From positions 59,729,756-59,793,755 of the forward strand of contig NC_088911.1 in assembly GCF_963576675.1 (NCBI RefSeq): a stretch of DNA of 64,000 nucleotides, given 5' to 3'. Shown here piece by piece: positions 60,789 to 64,000 of the stretch. Below the pieces are notes generated by a model that saw only the letters and a program-made list of their open reading frames with translations, was not told where the DNA came from and did not search any database. The position numbers were made by a program, and so were the translations under genes. The stretch comes from Euphorbia lathyris. Taxonomy: Eukaryota; Streptophyta; Magnoliopsida; Malpighiales; Euphorbiaceae. The stretch's first letter is position 1, and each line of letters opens with the position of its first letter.

Positions 60789-63700
60789 GGGTGTTGTTAA
60801 ACCCAGCCCCAAATTCCCACCCCTAGCCCCGTGAAAGGACGAAAATGCCATTTCATGGGTTTTCGGGGGTGAAAAAGCTATTTTTTTGCCATTCCGTCAC
60901 GCGGGCATGTGGCTATTGATTGGCAAAAAAAAATAGCTTATTAAACCCGTAAATAGACCGTTAAACCCGTAACTATAGAATTGTACTTTAAACCTAAAAA
61001 TACCATACAATTTTAACTAAAATCAGTAACAATAATATAAGTTCATGAATAAATATTATTAATTACAACACATAAAACTAATATAATCTAGTCCAAGCCG
61101 CTCTCCTTTCAGCGTATAGATTGTCCAAGTGACGAACACTCGGATCACGAAATATACGCCATTGGGTGGCAATGGGAGGCACTGAAAATGCAGGACTTAA
61201 ATAAAGACGTATGTAGTGATGATAACTCCCCAAATGACAAATCACAATCTCTCGCTCTGGTGGTCTTCCATCGTCCGAACGTATCGGTAGTATAGTGCAA
61301 CATCCTAACTGTGATGTAGTAAAAAGGAATATTACTGCATTCAAAACAGATGCAGCAGCAAATAAGTCATCCGGACTCACCATCCAGTGGAACTCACTAC
61401 ACCCCACTCCTGCATATTTAATACGCGTGAGGGCAGCATCGAATCCGTTTCCGAACACTGGCGCATACAGATCACGGTTTGCCCGCATCTCATTCTCTAT
61501 GAGCACTCTCATCAGCTTCCACTCCTCCTGGTTATAGGTGATGGCATCGGCTAAAACACGAAATCCACAGTTACCATCCAGTAATAAATGGTACGATGAG
61601 ACCTTGAACCCGATGTAAATGGTGGTAACCGGCGATATCCGCATCAAATCCGGCTGAACATAGTAATATATGAAATTCATCAAAAAAAAATATATTTACT
61701 TTAACTTCAACTTATATATTACTAGAATAAAATATACCCGGTATCTCGTTGTTATGCACAGATGAGGATGAGGATCGGCCTTGACTACGACTACTCCTCG
61801 AACTTGAGGACCGTGCTCGACCTCGTGGTGCCTGACTGTACTCCCATGCACTCGGATTTCGTTTCGTTGATGAATTCCCCTTTGGTCTACCCCTAACAGT
61901 GTCTTTGACCTCAGGTTCTTTGAAGCCACTTTGTTCCGGGTTTATCTGATCATGAATCATCATCGATATGCTACGCACCATTGAAGGATCTAATTTTTCA
62001 ACCTTTTCCACAAGAGAGTGAAAAAACCGGTGATCCTCAGACCCGTCAGCATATACAGGAACAGTAACTGGTATGTCACTCAAACCTTCAAACGCAAGAG
62101 ATCTCCAAAAAGGATGGATGCGGTCAGCACGGACCGATGTGTTCGTGTCAATATACGTTTTAAGCTCACATGCACACGAAATGCCATGAGTCATGGGCAA
62201 CATGCATCTGCATTCACTTACCACATCCATACTCAATCTGCGCATACGCTTGAGCTCATCATTCAGTACACGCAAGCAGTAATGTGAAACGTGTAAGTTG
62301 AGATACTTGAAAGGTTGTTGACAGTGAGCCACCATAGTTCTTCTTCTCGAGTCCTCGAGTGCGTATCTGATTATATACAATAAAGGATTACAAAACTAAT
62401 GTATTACAATTTAAAAGATTAAATTAAATAACAGAATAAATGTCTTACTTGATCGCCTCGATCTGAGCCTCAATGTCCTTGTGCACCTTCGCCCACACTG
62501 TATCGAGTGCACCAGTAGATGAATTCAACCACTGTTTCAACTGTGCATGTGAACTCTCCACTCGACAGGTTGTGGTGTTTCCTAAGTGCAACACCTTGTT
62601 CATCCATGCTCGACAAAACTTCTCTTTATGCACTAGCCATGTGGTCTCCATGTACTCTATCACACGAGGCCAGTTGGTAGTAGTATTCTTCATGGCTACC
62701 ACTGCCGCCTCATATTCGGCTACTGTCGAGGCTTCAATTATACGTTTCCATTTGGAATTCTTAAAAATTTCACCAAAACTCTTCATTCCACACAACTTGC
62801 CTACTCTATCCTCCACATCTTTATTAATATGCCATGTGCACAATAAATGATGACTATGAGGAAATACCTCACGAACCGGTTTCATCAGTCCTAACTCCCG
62901 GTCCGTAGCAATGGCTGTCGGATGCACATCAGGTTGGAGCAAAAGCTTCAATTTTTGTAACACCCACATATAACTTCCCTCAGTTTCATCCTTCATGATT
63001 GCATAGGCGATCAAGAAGTTTTTGTTTGAAGGCGTCATTCCAATGATCTCAAAGAATGGCATCTTATACCTGTTTGTTTTATATGTTGAATCCATACCAA
63101 CAAACAAGTAATAAGATCAGAACATTATGATCGATGTAGGATGTGCCATAAATAAGTGAGTCACAACATTGTTGCCCGGCACCGCTTGCGTCCAATGTAC
63201 GTATTCCTTATCTACAGCAAGCCGATAAAACTGACCGATTACATCCCGACCCTCAAAGCTCCCAGTCTTGATTTTCTCCCTGTAGTTATAGACATGTCTT
63301 TGTGTCGGGCAATCCTTTGGATGTTTTTCTTTGATTGCAGCAAAAATAACACAAGGCTTAGCTTGAGCTAAACTCATTTCACGAATAAGTTTTTTGGAAC
63401 CCGGGCTTAGTCCGTTCATTTGTCTGTAGCCCTGACGATATATAGCCAACTAATGACAGTGATGTCCTCTATCTCCAACAATCCCATTCACCACCCAACC
63501 GCCAAATTCAGCGATTTTCAAAACCTTTATCTGGAATTTGCAACCACAGTACTTGGTTTTTGTATCCCTCCGTACTACTTCCTCCATATCCATATCCCTT
63601 TTCCTTTTATAATTCTTAATACCACGAGCACATTTAACCAATATCCATTTTGACTTGCCCCTTGTCTTGTGCGACACTGTGGTTAATGTCGCGCCCATGC

Positions 63701-63790
63701 CCACGGATCGCGAACTGTTATATCTTTGATATGGCTCCTGCTCTACCGGTTTATAAATGTTGCTGGATAGTCCCTTTAGGGAGACTATTC
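60789..63790 (-). mobile_element. MULE with OTU-type protease domain, 3' part
   Basis: The outer end at 60789 starts GGGTGTTGTTAAACCC with C-rich blocks like those at 1060-1108. A possible duplication ATAAAAATA precedes it. The gene runs on the minus strand towards it; coding sequence can be followed to about 63790. The other terminus is not in the window. Confidence 0.75.
61078..63790 (-). pseudogene. MULE transposase fused to or followed by an OTU-like cysteine protease
   Basis: From 63790 downward: a short N-terminus, a FAR1-type region ending KTKYCGCKFQIKV, and a linker with QAKPCVIF. The MULE domain (62445-63107) has DSTYKTN, ATDRELGLM and VESSHAQL as DDE residues and CTWHI. A SWIM-like region CRC..HGISCACEL (about 62170) has Cys where His is expected. 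An Arg/Ser-rich tail follows. A short intron or frameshift (about 61684-61735) leads into an OTU-like domain (61078-61683) with LLLDGNCGFR (Asp and Cys) and GSYHHYIRL (His). OTU proteins cleave ubiquitin chains; whether this one does is unknown. Stops at 63450 (TAG) and 63117 (TGA) break the transposase. The OTU frame itself is open to its end at 61078. Confidence 0.85.
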
Positions 63791-64000
63791 AAGGGGTTTT
63801 CGAGTCGCCACCAATCAGTTTGATGGTCTGGTTGGACACTGATTTGATTCCGAATTGACCCATTCGGGTAAGTTCAGATAAGGTAGTGGTCTGCGATGAT
63901 TCTAAACTCGGTTTCCGGTTACGTGTAGGGAAGAGACATAATCTCACCCTACCCCGCCCGATAAATCGGTACTGTTGTATCTCTACGTGCTTGCTCTATG
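63791..64000. other. Right edge, unassigned
   Basis: GC-richer sequence with TTTTCGAGTCGCCACC near 63798. It breaks the MULE coding frame and looks like retroelement non-coding DNA, but nothing in the window pairs with it. Confidence 0.4.

Overview
The window is nuclear DNA from a flowering plant, most likely a eudicot. It is AT-rich, its genes carry GT..AG introns, and it contains plant-specific families (SWEET, CONSTANS-like B-box) among plant transposon lineages. Only two host genes can be reconstructed in full, both on the minus strand: a 241-codon SWEET sugar transporter with six exons (34347-35457), and a 384-codon CONSTANS-like B-box/CCT regulator with four exons (48080-57269). Both are intact in every exon and splice junction. 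A third possible small gene (42658-43017, minus) has one internal stop.

The rest is mostly nested mobile DNA. Left edge (1-1108): the 5' part of a Mutator-like element (MULE) whose first intron holds seven exact 33-bp units of a GC-rich palindrome. 2010-4019: a small minus-strand LTR element. 4303-6073: a MULE-type foldback. 6597-29172: a large MULE carrying a FAR1/MULE/SWIM transposase (+) and, convergent to it, a gene with two ULP1-type (C48) cysteine-protease domains (-). A Tat-lineage Ty3/gypsy element (15757-27646, TSD GAAAT) sits in the first exon of that protease gene. The gypsy element carries its own antisense spliced ORF, and a 1.86-kb solo LTR has landed at that ORF's stop codon. 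29753-46191: many small elements, most starting GGG and ending CCC with 9-10 bp AT-rich duplications, plus hAT and Tourist-like MITEs and a LINE RNase H remnant. 46398-58560: the CONSTANS-like gene, whose second intron holds a decayed Ty1/copia element that itself contains a young TRIM. 60789 to the right edge: the 3' part of another MULE (-), whose transposase is followed by an OTU-type cysteine-protease domain.

The strongest theme is that two separate MULE lineages here each accompany a transposase with a protease of the ubiquitin/SUMO-deconjugating type: C48 in one, OTU in the other. Both associations have precedents in plant genomes (Kaonashi-like ULP MULEs, OTU-bearing MULE proteins), and all copies here are damaged. 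The least explained signals are the double C48 arrangement, a TTTTAGAACA/TGTTCTAAAA motif scattered through the large MULE, and the 33-bp palindrome array in a MULE intron. All coordinates were read by eye; no searches were run.
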